DNA from: a virus
Length of the DNA stretch: 64,000 nt
Virus record (IMG/VR): IMGVR_UViG_3300036859_000816
Coordinates: 62,001-126,000 of that record
Reading direction: 5' to 3' (one strand)
A program made the translations under genes and the position numbers. Each line of letters begins with the position of its first letter. Position 1 is the first letter of the stretch. Below, piece after piece: positions 17,007 through 25,442 of this stretch. The notes under the pieces are model-generated. The model saw only the letters and a program-made list of their open reading frames with translations, ran no database searches and was not told the DNA's origin.

Positions 17007-17364
17007 GGTGGTCTCCTTCCGGCAGCGGATCATCGGCGAATTCGAAACACTCGATGTGCGCGCCGTCGCGATCGTCGATGACTTCGAGCTTGTGGATCTG
17101 GAACAAGCCGCCCAGCGTCCAATCGCAGCCAACGCCATCGGTATGACGGCCTTCGCAGCTGAAGAAGATCCAGCTCGACGTGTCCCTGATTTCCGGGTTG
17201 CGCGCGGTGACGGATTCGTGCGACTGCACGTTGCCGCACTGAACACACCGAAACTTCCACTTACGCGGATCGTCGCCGTACAGTTCGCGACCGCGTTCCA
17301 ACCATTGTGGGCGAGTCATAGTGCGTGGCATGTCCTTCGTACACTGATAGATGTGAGCGATCAT
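16987..17364 (-). CDS. VVA0879-like zinc-binding protein
   Basis: The 125-residue protein contains RPQWLERGRELYGDDPRKWK, then FRCVQCGNVQS, and later FSCEGRHTDGVGCDW. This layout resembles a phage family annotated VVA0879. Four Cys could hold one zinc. Function is unknown. A later Met (MPRTMTRPQW) is an alternative start. Confidence 0.65.
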   Translation of the reverse strand: MIAHIYQCTKDMPRTMTRPQWLERGRELYGDDPRKWKFRCVQCGNVQSHESVTARNPEIRDTSSWIFFSCEGRHTDGVGCDWTLGGLFQIHKLEVIDDRDGAHIECFEFADDPLPEGDHHAASKD

Positions 17365-17377
17365 GCTTACTTCTTTC

Positions 17378-18358
17378 TCATGCAGCTAGAAACATCGACG
17401 AGGATTCGTTGGATTCAACGTGCACGTAGTCACTCGTCGTCGTCAGACTCGCGTGGCCGAGTGTGTGCTGAACTAGATGCGCTGGTGCTCCTCGCCGCAA
17501 TGCGTGGCTCGCGTGCGCATGACGCAGCCAGTGCGGTGATGGCCGGTGTTGCAGATGCGCCGCTGTTGCCGCCGCGCACACGATATTCCAGCCGTCAGAT
17601 TGATGCAGCTGCCGGCCGCGCACGCTCTCGAAGACGATCGACGACAGCCGGGTCTTCTGCAACAGCTCGAAGTCCTTGATCAAACTGATCGGCAACGGAA
17701 CGTGCCGCGTCTTGCCGCCCTTGCCGTGCAAGGTCACGCGCAATCGATCCGTTTCCATGTGCAGCTCCGACCACTTCATCGCGAGCGCTTCAGAGATGCG
17801 AGCGCCCGAGAGATACAGGAACCGCAGCAACGTGCGGTCGCGTCCGGGAGCGGCGGCTTGAATCAGCGCGTAAACCTCGTCCTGGCTCAGGATCCGCTCA
17901 GCGAGCTGATTCGGTCGCCGAGGCGGCTTGACAGCGGCGCCGACATTGAACACGAGGTACCCAGTCTCGTGGGCAAATGACAACAGGCTCTTGACCGCAG
18001 AGATGCGCCGCGCATGCGAGGATACGGCGCCGTGGTCCCGCAGGTGCCGCTGGAAGGCCGTCAGGTGCGCCACTTTGACGTCCCGTAGCGTCGTCGGCCG
18101 CGCAGGCAGCTCATCGCTCGGCCGGTCCGGCAAGGCCGCCAGAAAGGCGCGGAACAGCTCCAGGTCGCCGCGGTACGCCCGCTGCGTTTGCACGCTGTCA
18201 TACCGGTCGAGCCACAGGATGATGAGCTCGGCGTCGGAGCCGGCTCCGGAGTAGTCCGGACGCTCGAAGACCTCGGTTGACGGCGGTGGCGCGCGGCGCA
18301 AGCCGAACGCGTCGAGCATACCAAGGACTTCGTTAATGGGTTGTCGCGACTCCGGCAT
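17378..18358 (-). CDS. Tyrosine recombinase / integrase (XerC/D-like)
   Basis: From MPESRQPINEVLG the protein is 326 residues, normal for the family. An N-terminal SAM-like core-binding domain (about residues 40-145) is followed by the catalytic domain with Arg in LYLSGARISEAL, Lys in GKGGKTR, His-x-x-Arg in SPHWLRHAHASHAL, His in HTLGHAS and the Tyr nucleophile in SDYVHV. All six active-site residues are present. It may integrate the element or resolve multimers. No attachment site could be identified. Confidence 0.9.
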   Translation of the reverse strand: MPESRQPINEVLGMLDAFGLRRAPPPSTEVFERPDYSGAGSDAELIILWLDRYDSVQTQRAYRGDLELFRAFLAALPDRPSDELPARPTTLRDVKVAHLTAFQRHLRDHGAVSSHARRISAVKSLLSFAHETGYLVFNVGAAVKPPRRPNQLAERILSQDEVYALIQAAAPGRDRTLLRFLYLSGARISEALAMKWSELHMETDRLRVTLHGKGGKTRHVPLPISLIKDFELLQKTRLSSIVFESVRGRQLHQSDGWNIVCAAATAAHLQHRPSPHWLRHAHASHALRRGAPAHLVQHTLGHASLTTTSDYVHVESNESSSMFLAA

Positions 18359-18359
18359 G

Positions 18360-18689
18360 TTACTGCAACCGTCCGCGCTGCTGTTCACGGTACCGGACCA
18401 TGGCTTCATCGAAAGCTTCCGGATTCTGCAGATACGCGATGCCGCGCCAGTCTTGCGCAAGGTCTTGCCATTTCTTGCACTGCTCTTCCCAGAACTGGGC
18501 ACTTTTTCGCCACGTGCGTTCGGTGTCCCAGCGATGAAGCGCTGCTGCAGCGCAGAAGCCTGCTGCCAAACCGGAGGCGCTCGCCGTTAGAACGGAATGA
18601 TACCAGACGGCATTCCATATGAGGCACGCCAGGTTCGTCACGGCCAAAGCAATGTCTAACCACATCAACTTCCGGAAGGGATCCTTCAC
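18360..18689 (-). CDS. Two-helix membrane protein
   Basis: The start is taken as the GTG overlapping the preceding stop (GTGA). Two transmembrane helices read WLDIALAVTNLACLIWNAVWY and VLTASASGLAAGFCAAAAL, followed by a charged, Trp/Gln-rich cytoplasmic helix. A holin or a membrane-linked accessory protein is possible; nothing decides between them. Confidence 0.5.
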   Translation of the reverse strand: MKDPFRKLMWLDIALAVTNLACLIWNAVWYHSVLTASASGLAAGFCAAAALHRWDTERTWRKSAQFWEEQCKKWQDLAQDWRGIAYLQNPEAFDEAMVRYREQQRGRLQ

Positions 18690-18943
18690 TGCATGCCTCC
18701 TTGGAGCAGCGCAATAGCGACAAGCTCGTACTGCTCCCAACCATGTTCGGTCGGTGAAGCTCCTTGGTAGAGCAAGCCGCGCCCTGGCTCGAACGTCCAG
18801 AGCGGCGGCATTCCATCACGCCATTCCGTGTGCGTGTACAATGGCGTCGAGCTCTCGAAAGAACCGTGCGCCACTACCGGCATAGTGACCCGCGCGCCAG
18901 CGCGATGTAAGCGCAGCAAGTGCGTTGGAGCGAACGGTATCAC
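18686..18943 (-). CDS. Hypothetical protein
   Basis: An 85-residue protein with several Trp and a central beta pattern. It overlaps both neighbouring genes by four bases. No motif. Confidence 0.5.
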   Translation of the reverse strand: MIPFAPTHLLRLHRAGARVTMPVVAHGSFESSTPLYTHTEWRDGMPPLWTFEPGRGLLYQGASPTEHGWEQYELVAIALLQGGMQ

Positions 18944-19512
18944 TTGTGGTTAGTCTTCTTCTTATCCGGTCCGGGCAAGCGCAGCTTGTCCAACACCTCC
19001 GAACTCGTGAGAATCTTCGTTACGTTGCCCAGTCGAATCACACGGTCACGGAGTGCCGGCGTGCGGATTTCGCTCAAGCGAATCGCTTCGCGTGTCTCAT
19101 CCATCCGTTCGATCGCTCGGGCCATGCCGCGCGCATCTCGCTCGAACTCGACCTTCGCCAAGTCCTCATCGTCGATCGTTGCACGAATGCCGACGCCGCG
19201 CTTTGTTTCGATGGTCGCGTGGTGTGAGCGTTTCAGTATCCGTTTCGCATTCGGCTGGACGCGCTTGACGATCATTACGTAGTGGCTGTCGATCTTCGGC
19301 GTGTCCTTGAGCTGCAGCAGGATGCGAGCGATCACATTGAGCGCAGTGAAACGTTCGGGCATGTGTTTCGCCGCCCACAATAAGAAACTGACCAAGCGCT
19401 GAGGCATGGTCTCGTTCATGTTCACTTTGTAGTTGAACTCATCTAGCCCCTTGCGGCTGCCTTTGCCGCGCCGGAACAGATGGTTAGTGCGGTCATGGGA
19501 ATTTGTGTTCAT
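18940..19512 (-). CDS. Hypothetical basic, helical protein
   Basis: A 190-residue basic protein with a Lys-rich end (LPGPDKKKTNHK). A central segment, PQRLVSFLLWAAKHMPERFT followed by ALNVIARILL, could be a winged-helix or similar helical DNA-binding unit, but this is a guess from composition. Confidence 0.45.
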   Translation of the reverse strand: MNTNSHDRTNHLFRRGKGSRKGLDEFNYKVNMNETMPQRLVSFLLWAAKHMPERFTALNVIARILLQLKDTPKIDSHYVMIVKRVQPNAKRILKRSHHATIETKRGVGIRATIDDEDLAKVEFERDARGMARAIERMDETREAIRLSEIRTPALRDRVIRLGNVTKILTSSEVLDKLRLPGPDKKKTNHK

Positions 19513-19530
19513 GATGACTCTCCATTTCGG

Positions 19531-20913
19531 TTAGCGTTTGAACTGACGAATGTACTCTTCGAGGATCAGGCGAGCCTCTTGGATTGCTTGAAATTCAGCA
19601 CGCATCTCTTCCGTGTACTTGTCGCCGTGCTTGTCTGGATGAAGAGACGCGGACCGCGCATGAGCGCGGCGTTTGACCAGCATCGGATCCAGTTTTTTGC
19701 CAAACTCCGCTGCAATGCTCAGGATCTGACAGGCTTGTCCGAAGCGCCGCCGACCGATCGCCCCCAGGTTTTCGCGGCGCGCGTTTTCGGCGTGCTTGCG
19801 GACGGCCGCAAATAGATCGGTTACGCCGGTGTCGATCCAATCCGCGAAGTCCTGAATCGCCTTGTTGCGGATGTAATCATCAGCTTCGCTGAGCCGGTCC
19901 TTGATGAACTGCTCGGTGAGCAGACGAACCTGGTAACGAAAAGAGTCAGCATCTTTGCCGGCGTGACCGGATCGCGGAGCTGGCGCCGCTGATTTCGCAT
20001 ACGCTGGCGAAACGGATGCGGCCTTAGCGGACCACGAGCGGACCTTGGGACCTTTGGGACCTTTGGCCACGTTCTCGCGAACAACTTTGCCGTCATCGAG
20101 CGACCTCCGAACTTTGGAATTGTCATACTCAATCAGCGCTCGGTGTACAGCTTCCCGTAGAGCCATCTTCTGTTTTTTTGCGATAACGCGCGCGCGGATG
20201 GCGATGTTCTGGGTAGCTCCAAGGGTGAGATCGCGCTCCAGCCGGTACCAAATCTCATTGGCCGCTTCGCCCAACGAGTTGATGGAACGATGCCGCGCAT
20301 AGCAACCAGTTGATCCGCCGAGTAACTTCTGCAGCTGGTACTCGCGTCGCTCGCCCTTACCGTCCTTGTAAGAAATGAGACGCTTCTGAAGTAACCAGAG
20401 TTGCTCTTCACGGTCGGCGCGCTCCTGATGCGTCGACGTCTTGTCGAGAGCACGATACTCTGCGCACAGCTGTTCCACTTGTTGCGCAACCGTTGGCTTC
20501 TCCGTCGGCTTTTCAGTGACCGGTGTGGCCGGCTGAGTCTCCGGAACCATTTCCGGTTCAGCCGGGATCACGTCTTGCGCCACCGTGGATTTGCCATTCG
20601 AAGCCGCAATGATGGGCGTTACAATCGACCGATGGTGGGCCATGGCTAAATCAATCGCGACGTCCAGGTTCATATTACGACCCTCTTTTTGTAAGCGCTC
20701 AGCATGTGACGCGAGAACTGCTCGGATCTCATATTCTAACGCTGACCCTCCAAATTGGGCGACGAACCATGCCGTGCGCGTCGTGTTTCTACGTGGACAC
20801 TCAACGCAGTAATTCTTCCAGAGCTCGTGTTCTCGCTGGACGCGCTCCTTTTCGGTCAAGTCTAATTGCGTGCGCTTGTACTCCGCGCACAGCGCATCGA
20901 AGGATGCTGTCAT
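19531..20913 (-). CDS. Large protein with internal duplication and C-terminal J-like domain
   Basis: The 460-residue protein repeats a helical unit: LCAEYKRTQLDLTEKERVQR near residue 8 and LCAEYRALDKTSTHQERADR near residue 148, each followed by a Glu-x-Leu-Trp motif. The middle is Pro/Lys/Ala-rich and probably disordered. The C terminus (about residues 395-455) reads as a J domain, with the intact His-Pro-Asp in RSASLHPDKHGDKY and a following helix. It may recruit host DnaK. It is unlike the other J protein of the window, so the two were probably acquired independently. Confidence 0.6.
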   Translation of the reverse strand: MTASFDALCAEYKRTQLDLTEKERVQREHELWKNYCVECPRRNTTRTAWFVAQFGGSALEYEIRAVLASHAERLQKEGRNMNLDVAIDLAMAHHRSIVTPIIAASNGKSTVAQDVIPAEPEMVPETQPATPVTEKPTEKPTVAQQVEQLCAEYRALDKTSTHQERADREEQLWLLQKRLISYKDGKGERREYQLQKLLGGSTGCYARHRSINSLGEAANEIWYRLERDLTLGATQNIAIRARVIAKKQKMALREAVHRALIEYDNSKVRRSLDDGKVVRENVAKGPKGPKVRSWSAKAASVSPAYAKSAAPAPRSGHAGKDADSFRYQVRLLTEQFIKDRLSEADDYIRNKAIQDFADWIDTGVTDLFAAVRKHAENARRENLGAIGRRRFGQACQILSIAAEFGKKLDPMLVKRRAHARSASLHPDKHGDKYTEEMRAEFQAIQEARLILEEYIRQFKR

Positions 20914-21938
20914 GTTTGTTTCCCGTTCTGCATATCGATCTGCGCCTGAATCGCGGCTCGCTCAGCTTGCTCGTAGCCGTCGTTCGCCATGTTTTCCAAA
21001 AACAAGTTACGCAGCGCACCGTTCTCTGCGATATTGGCGTCCAACCGACGCAACACATGACCCCATTTGTCCTTTTGCATCGCAGCATTCTGCTGCATGG
21101 ACCCCAGCACGTTGGCGTTAAGGCCCGTGATCAGACCATGCAAATTCGACAACACAGTGACTAGCTCAGCCGAATATCGTTCGGTCTTGGTCAGTTCCTC
21201 GATACTCGACATCGTTGTTTTGAGCGTACGTTGCACGGCTTCAATGACCGTCTGTAGCGCCGCCATACGCTGCTCCATCTGGTCGATTCGCTTGGTGATC
21301 GAGCGATCCTTTTGCTCGACCTTCTCCTGTACCAAATCGATGGCCCCGAGAACTTCGTCTTGTCTGTCACTCAAGCCATTGAACTGGCTATCGAACTGGC
21401 GGTGGTTACTCGCTACGGCCTCGATAAGCGTATGAAAGCTGTCGATCAACGACCCGATACGGTTGTCTGCTTGTACAGGCTCAAGCAACTGATTGGTGGA
21501 GTTTTCCTCGGTCCTCGCGTTCTCAGCTGTCGCCGCCGCACCATCCTCGTCCACCAAGTGACGCCGCAAGACTTCCTCGAGTTGCTTGCCGGCAGGTTTC
21601 TTTGGAAAGACGAGAGCGGAGAGCATTGAGCCGTCGTAATCCGCGTAGTTGTTCAAGATTTCATTGAGTCGCTTTTTATCCGCGGGCGCGTAGCACTGCT
21701 GCCCATCATCAAGCGTTTTTTTGACCAAACCTTCATCGACCAACTGATCGAGGATTCGGCGCTGCCACTTGCGCGCTTGAGAACCAGTGGCCTCTTGGAA
21801 CTCAGTTGCAGTGCTGTTTTGCGGCAGTATAAAGATGTCCTTGAGTAAGAGAGGATTCGGCGCGTCGTACAAGGTCCCGATCCCCAAGAACGCTAACTTG
21901 ATCCGTGCTTTATCCCGTTGTGCGTGGTTGTTGGCCAT
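20910..21938 (-). CDS. Winged-helix plus long coiled-coil protein
   Basis: From MANNHAQRDKARIKLAFLG the protein has an N-terminal segment ATGSQARKWQRRILDQLVDE then GLVKKTLDDGQQCY, with a winged-helix pattern. About 200 residues of heptad-like coiled coil follow (DRQDEVLGAIDLVQEKVEQK). It could be a DNA-bound scaffold or partition-like protein. There is no ATPase motif. Confidence 0.5.
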   Translation of the reverse strand: MANNHAQRDKARIKLAFLGIGTLYDAPNPLLLKDIFILPQNSTATEFQEATGSQARKWQRRILDQLVDEGLVKKTLDDGQQCYAPADKKRLNEILNNYADYDGSMLSALVFPKKPAGKQLEEVLRRHLVDEDGAAATAENARTEENSTNQLLEPVQADNRIGSLIDSFHTLIEAVASNHRQFDSQFNGLSDRQDEVLGAIDLVQEKVEQKDRSITKRIDQMEQRMAALQTVIEAVQRTLKTTMSSIEELTKTERYSAELVTVLSNLHGLITGLNANVLGSMQQNAAMQKDKWGHVLRRLDANIAENGALRNLFLENMANDGYEQAERAAIQAQIDMQNGKQT

Positions 21939-21949
21939 TTTGGTTAGAC

Positions 21950-22279
21950 TTATTCCTGTTTGAACCACCGTTTCAGCTGTTCCAGTACTCCGGCGACGTC
22001 CGGCTTTGTGAAGCGCGGAATATCCGGCGGCACGTACGCGCCAGCGTTACCGGTGTGTACGATGAAATGTTTGGGCTGATTCAAGGCGCCGTAAACGTCC
22101 ATCGCTGTGCCGTCGGGCAAATCGAAGTCGCAGACGACGGCATCTGGCGGCGGATACTTATGGTGCGTGACATCCCGAACCGATGCGGCCACACTGACTA
22201 GATAGCCCGCTCTGGTAAGCTGACGAAACAGCGCGCGCCGCACGAGGGCATCATCGTCGACAACGAGTATGCAAATCAT
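21950..22279 (-). CDS. Stand-alone response-regulator receiver domain
   Basis: From MICILVVDDDALVRRALFRQ the 109-residue protein is a CheY-like receiver. It has the acidic pocket (VVDDD), the phospho-acceptor Asp in VVCDFDLPDG, a Thr in VHTGN and a Lys in FTKPD. No output domain or histidine kinase is seen nearby, so it may intercept host phosphorelays. The start overlaps the upstream stop. Confidence 0.8.
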   Translation of the reverse strand: MICILVVDDDALVRRALFRQLTRAGYLVSVAASVRDVTHHKYPPPDAVVCDFDLPDGTAMDVYGALNQPKHFIVHTGNAGAYVPPDIPRFTKPDVAGVLEQLKRWFKQE

Positions 22280-22644
22280 TCGTAACCCTTTCTCTTGGTT
22301 GAACGGTCCCGTAAGCGCATGCCGGCTCGTCCGATCAAGACGACGTCGCCCGTGTCCAGCGAACATGCGAGCTGTTTGTCGTTCCAGTACAAATACAAGC
22401 ACCGCGCTTCACGCGTTCGCTCAACGGGACCAGGCAGCACAAACCATTCTCGCGACTTCAGCACGCTATGCGCCGCCTCAAGCGTTTGACGTCGTTCGAG
22501 CTCGAGATCCAGTCGGTGCCGCAGATGATCGAGCTCCTGCTGAGCCCAGTTCGGCAAGCGCCGCTCGCGGTCACTGAGCTTGCATGTGCACCGTATCTTG
22601 GCGCCATTCACAATCGGCAACTTGCAGAGCGGGCAGTGGTTCAT
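22276..22644 (-). CDS. Zinc-binding protein with coiled coil
   Basis: From MNHCPLCKLPIVNGAKIRCT the protein has CPLC and CTC near the N terminus (one zinc site), then an Arg/Glu/Leu-rich helix and a beta-rich end. Function unknown. Confidence 0.5.
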   Translation of the reverse strand: MNHCPLCKLPIVNGAKIRCTCKLSDRERRLPNWAQQELDHLRHRLDLELERRQTLEAAHSVLKSREWFVLPGPVERTREARCLYLYWNDKQLACSLDTGDVVLIGRAGMRLRDRSTKRKGYE

Positions 22645-22862
22645 TTGCGGTTCTTGTGGCGCCACGCAACCATTGCAAGGGCGCATTGTTCTGCTTCGAC
22701 GATCTGTGTCTCATCGGTCTTACCGAGCAGATGCCTTATTTCGCACCAAAGGCGAACCAGCAAAGGCGCCACTGGGTCGCGTGCGAGCAAGACGAACATG
22801 GGCTCGTCGGGTTCAGCATTCTTGTAGCAATCGTAAGCGCCGGGATTGTTCTTAGTGGCCAC
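22641..22862 (-). CDS. Hypothetical small protein
   Basis: A 73-residue protein with a hydrophobic central helix and a His-Lys-rich end. It is coupled to the next gene by ATGA. No motif. Confidence 0.5.
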   Translation of the reverse strand: MATKNNPGAYDCYKNAEPDEPMFVLLARDPVAPLLVRLWCEIRHLLGKTDETQIVEAEQCALAMVAWRHKNRK

Positions 22863-22864
22863 GT

Positions 22865-23158
22865 TTACGCTCCTAATTTCTTGTCTTGCGCGGCCCTGAT
22901 AGCAGCGTCTTCGTGAGCCAGGTCCGCCTCGATGAGCTCGTAATTGTCGATTGCGAAGGAGAGCGCGTCGAAGATCGCGGATTTGCTGACGTGAGGGTAG
23001 CGCTTAATCAACTGTTCGACCGTCGCTCCGCCTCTGCTATAGAACGCCCAAACCCGGCGCACGGGAACGCGTGAGCCGACGATGTACGGACTTCCTCCAA
23101 GCACGTCAGTTTCCACGCGCACATGCGGATGCGACACCAGAACACGAATTGTCGTCAT
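22865..23158 (-). CDS. DUF433-family protein
   Basis: From MTTIRVLVSHPHVRVETDVL the 97-residue protein matches DUF433. The blocks LGGSPYIVGSRVPVRRVW and LIKRYPHVSKSAIFDALSFA correspond to the family's conserved GGxPxIxGTRIPV and YPHLT-x4-AL. DUF433 proteins often act as antitoxins or small DNA-binding proteins. No toxin partner is evident; the adjacent small genes could be candidates. Confidence 0.75.
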   Translation of the reverse strand: MTTIRVLVSHPHVRVETDVLGGSPYIVGSRVPVRRVWAFYSRGGATVEQLIKRYPHVSKSAIFDALSFAIDNYELIEADLAHEDAAIRAAQDKKLGA

Positions 23159-23358
23159 GATGACAGTTCCCAAAACTCGGCGCAGCGAGCCGTTCGTGTG
23201 CGCGTGTCAAAGAAGGCTTCGCGCCGTCCACCCACTTCGCTCAGTGCTCTACGTACAGCGGCCGGCACACGTCGTACCGGCTCGAAGCTACGCGCACCAA
23301 CACCAGTCCATCGAATGCGGTAGAACGAATCGCCGACAGCTGCGTAACGCACGATCAT
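23155..23358 (-). CDS. Hypothetical basic protein
   Basis: A 67-residue Arg-rich protein overlapping the DUF433 start by four bases, so a partner of it is conceivable. No recognised toxin fold. Confidence 0.45.
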   Translation of the reverse strand: MIVRYAAVGDSFYRIRWTGVGARSFEPVRRVPAAVRRALSEVGGRREAFFDTRTRTARCAEFWELSS

Positions 23359-23361
23359 CGG

Positions 23362-23616
23362 TCACCCAGTCTCTTCCTTAGAAACATGAAGCGCGCAGCT
23401 GAACTTCGGCGCTGTGTACAGAGTCCCAGCGTCGTGGAACGAGCGCGTGAACGCTAACCGCTGCTTAGCCTGGGCAGGCCGATACTCTCCAGACGGCAGG
23501 ACGACGATGCCGTTGCATCGACGGTGCTTCGCCTTCGGATCGTTATCCTCCGGGCAATCGTAGTAGTACGGATCCTTTCCCCAATGCTTACAGGTGGAAC
23601 AGGTCTTCATCTTCAC
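23362..23616 (-). CDS. Small zinc-binding protein (CSTCKHW type)
   Basis: An 84-residue protein opening MKMKTCSTCKHWGKDPYYY, with further Cys at positions around 21, 34 and 74. It resembles the other CxxC-(K/R)-x-W protein of the window in its opening. Function unknown. Confidence 0.6.
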   Translation of the reverse strand: MKMKTCSTCKHWGKDPYYYDCPEDNDPKAKHRRCNGIVVLPSGEYRPAQAKQRLAFTRSFHDAGTLYTAPKFSCALHVSKEETG

Positions 23617-23855
23617 ACGTACCTTTGCTGGCTGATTCGCTCGAGAACATCAGCTATGGCGTTAGCGTGAGCGCGATCTTGCTCGTCATTGGAGCGCGCC
23701 GGATCTCGCAACCAACGAACCACGCGCTCGACAACACGCTCGGGATACATGTCGGTCTTCGCCATTAGCGTGATGGCTAGATCGAACAGCACCACAGCAT
23801 CGACGGTGTCCCGGTCTGGTAGCTGGCTATGGTCAGACATCGGCGATGGCTTCAC
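23613..23855 (-). CDS. Hypothetical helical protein
   Basis: An 80-residue helical protein; a second Met five codons in is an alternative start. It is coupled to the next gene. No motif. The following 97 bases to the RHH gene hold no gene I can support. Confidence 0.5.
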   Translation of the reverse strand: MKPSPMSDHSQLPDRDTVDAVVLFDLAITLMAKTDMYPERVVERVVRWLRDPARSNDEQDRAHANAIADVLERISQQRYV

Positions 23856-23952
23856 GTTTGGTCATTGTTCTTCCCGTTGTGGCTCAGTGACCTCAGGTGC
23901 CAGGGGCTGATAACGTCACTTATCAAGTGTTGGTACGCGCCAGCAAGATCAT

Positions 23953-24135
23953 TTATTTCTGCGGTTTCTTGGCCCCAGCGGATGGCAGCTCCAAATCCAA
24001 GAAAATCCGCGCTCGGACATACGTGGACCGCGTCATGCCTGCCGCGGCCGCAGCTCGGTCCAGCTGTAGCCGTTCCTGGCGTGACAACAGCATGGTAAAG
24101 CGCTGCGGACGGTCTGTGCTTTGCTTTTTCTTCAT
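23953..24135 (-). CDS. Ribbon-helix-helix repressor, probably autoregulated
   Basis: The 60-residue product has a basic arm, then RFTMLLSRQERLQLDRAAAA and AGMTRSTYVRARIFLD, the strand, helix and GxTRSxYVR pattern typical of CopG/Arc-type RHH proteins. A perfect inverted repeat (TTACCAT, 3 bases, ATGGTAA) lies seven bases before its ATG, so it very likely binds there. It is the best candidate regulator of the TACCATGGTA sites. It heads the - strand run and faces the + strand run that starts at 24272. Confidence 0.75.
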   Translation of the reverse strand: MKKKQSTDRPQRFTMLLSRQERLQLDRAAAAAGMTRSTYVRARIFLDLELPSAGAKKPQK

Positions 24136-24141
24136 GTTTGG

Positions 24142-24158
24142 TTACCATATCATGGTAA
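24142..24158. promoter_or_regulatory. Operator: TTACCAT-ATC-ATGGTAA inverted repeat
   Basis: A perfect 7-base inverted repeat with a 3-base centre lies between divergent genes, seven bases from the RHH start codon. It shares the TACCAT half-site with the other operators, although its spacing differs. It could control both directions. Confidence 0.65.
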
Positions 24159-24271
24159 GACGCACCGTCAAGCAAAAGGAAGCAACGCTTCAACGGCCGC
24201 GTAGGATTCTGCAATCGGGCACGATGCCCGCCCGGGCGACACGACGTTGCCCACAACGAAAGAAGGTAACG

Positions 24272-24580
24272 ATGGCAAGAATTAACCTAGGTGGCGGACG
24301 CTGGTTTGACACCGACAAAGCCGAGTGTTTCGAAGAAGACACCAGATTTAATGGCAACAACCACATCTCCGTCGCGACCGGCACGCAGTGGGATCACGAG
24401 GAGTTGTATCGCACGGCCAAAGGCATGTGGATCAAACACAGCTGGTCGCAGTGGCAGGGATCCACGCCGCACTACGGCGAGATGGATGAGGACGAAGCGC
24501 GGCAATGGTTGATCGATCAAGACCATGGCGACGATGTCGAGCGCTTCTGGCCCGGCGAGCTCGCTGCCGCAGAGGTCTGA
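24272..24580 (+). CDS. Hypothetical protein opening MARINLGGGRWFDTD
   Basis: The start follows AAAGAAGG at good spacing, and the 102-residue product is Trp/His/Asp-rich with an acidic C-terminal half. It is the first gene of a short + strand run. No known domain. A GGGCA-CGA-TGCCC hairpin lies upstream in the leader. Confidence 0.6.
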   Translation: MARINLGGGRWFDTDKAECFEEDTRFNGNNHISVATGTQWDHEELYRTAKGMWIKHSWSQWQGSTPHYGEMDEDEARQWLIDQDHGDDVERFWPGELAAAEV

Positions 24581-24592
24581 CGCTTCCGCAAC

Positions 24593-24620
24593 CTGCCGCG
24601 CGGCGCGAGTCACGCGGCAG
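24593..24620 (+). terminator. Hairpin, possible terminator or mRNA-stabilising stem
   Basis: CTGCCGCG and CGCGGCAG form a perfect 8-bp stem around a 12-base loop just after a stop codon. No U-tract follows, so Rho-independent termination is uncertain. Confidence 0.4.
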
Positions 24621-24649
24621 ACGCGGGCGCCAGCCCGAGAAAGTCGCAA

Positions 24650-24826
24650 ATGATGCCCATCGAAGAGCTGGTCGAGTTTTTGGCGTCACAAGACGATGCA
24701 GTCATCTGGCGCAACGGAACCGAACTTCGCACGGGCAACGGTTTGATCTACATTCGGTCGTGCCAAGGTCGCGAGCTACGCGGCGATAGCTGGCAACCGC
24801 GGTACACGTGGCATCGACTCTATTAG
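24650..24826 (+). CDS. 58-residue hypothetical protein
   Basis: Starting MMPIEELVEFLASQDDAVIW, the frame ends ten bases before the next start, and that next gene's TAGGAGC ribosome site includes this stop. Composition and position support a real short gene. No function known. Confidence 0.5.
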   Translation: MMPIEELVEFLASQDDAVIWRNGTELRTGNGLIYIRSCQGRELRGDSWQPRYTWHRLY

Positions 24827-24835
24827 GAGCAATCA

Positions 24836-25420
24836 ATGGCACAGCTGAAACCCGCACAATATCTAGCTCGCGATCTTGCCGAAGCGCTCGGCGATGACTG
24901 GCACTGGAAAAAACCAGACGAGGACCATGTGACGGGTTTCATCGACGGTCCGGACGGACGCCAGCTCGCCGTACACGTCCAGACGTACGGCGCTCAAGAG
25001 GGTAAGAAGGGTGAGATCAGTGGCCTGCTACCGCAGCGCGACGCAAAGGGCGACTACTTCAGCACCAGTATCGAACGGCCATCGATCGGCTTCACCGTCG
25101 CTCGTGGCGTGGACGCTATCGCTCGCGACGTACAGCGACGCTTGCTGCCGGCGTACGAGACGGCTTTTCAGCGAACGCAGGAAGCTCTGGCGCGGCGTAA
25201 CGAGTACCTCGCGGAGACGACGGACAGCATTGCCGGCATACTCGAGGCCGTTCCCGGGCTCGAGTGGCGGCGCCATCGCGAGGAATCGAGCGCATCCTTC
25301 GACCTAGAGGGCGCGGGCTGGGGCGATATCAAGGCACACGGCGACAGCGTTTCGCTGGAAGTTCGCAGCTTGAGCCGTGAGCAGGTTATCCGGATGTTGC
25401 AAGCCCTCAGCGAAGGCTGA
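24836..25420 (+). CDS. Hypothetical protein, 194 residues
   Basis: Preceded by a good ribosome site, GGAGC. It has an N-terminal alpha/beta segment, a central Arg/Glu helix (RRNEYLAETTDSIAGILEAV) and a beta-rich end. I recognise no domain. Confidence 0.55.
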   Translation: MAQLKPAQYLARDLAEALGDDWHWKKPDEDHVTGFIDGPDGRQLAVHVQTYGAQEGKKGEISGLLPQRDAKGDYFSTSIERPSIGFTVARGVDAIARDVQRRLLPAYETAFQRTQEALARRNEYLAETTDSIAGILEAVPGLEWRRHREESSASFDLEGAGWGDIKAHGDSVSLEVRSLSREQVIRMLQALSEG

Positions 25421-25442
25421 AACACAATGAGAGGAAGACAAA

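Noticed and set aside
18359-18502. N-terminal extension of the recombinase
   Set aside because: It overlaps the membrane-protein gene in another frame and is Ser/Arg-rich without homology; the ATG at 18358 gives a normal-length enzyme.
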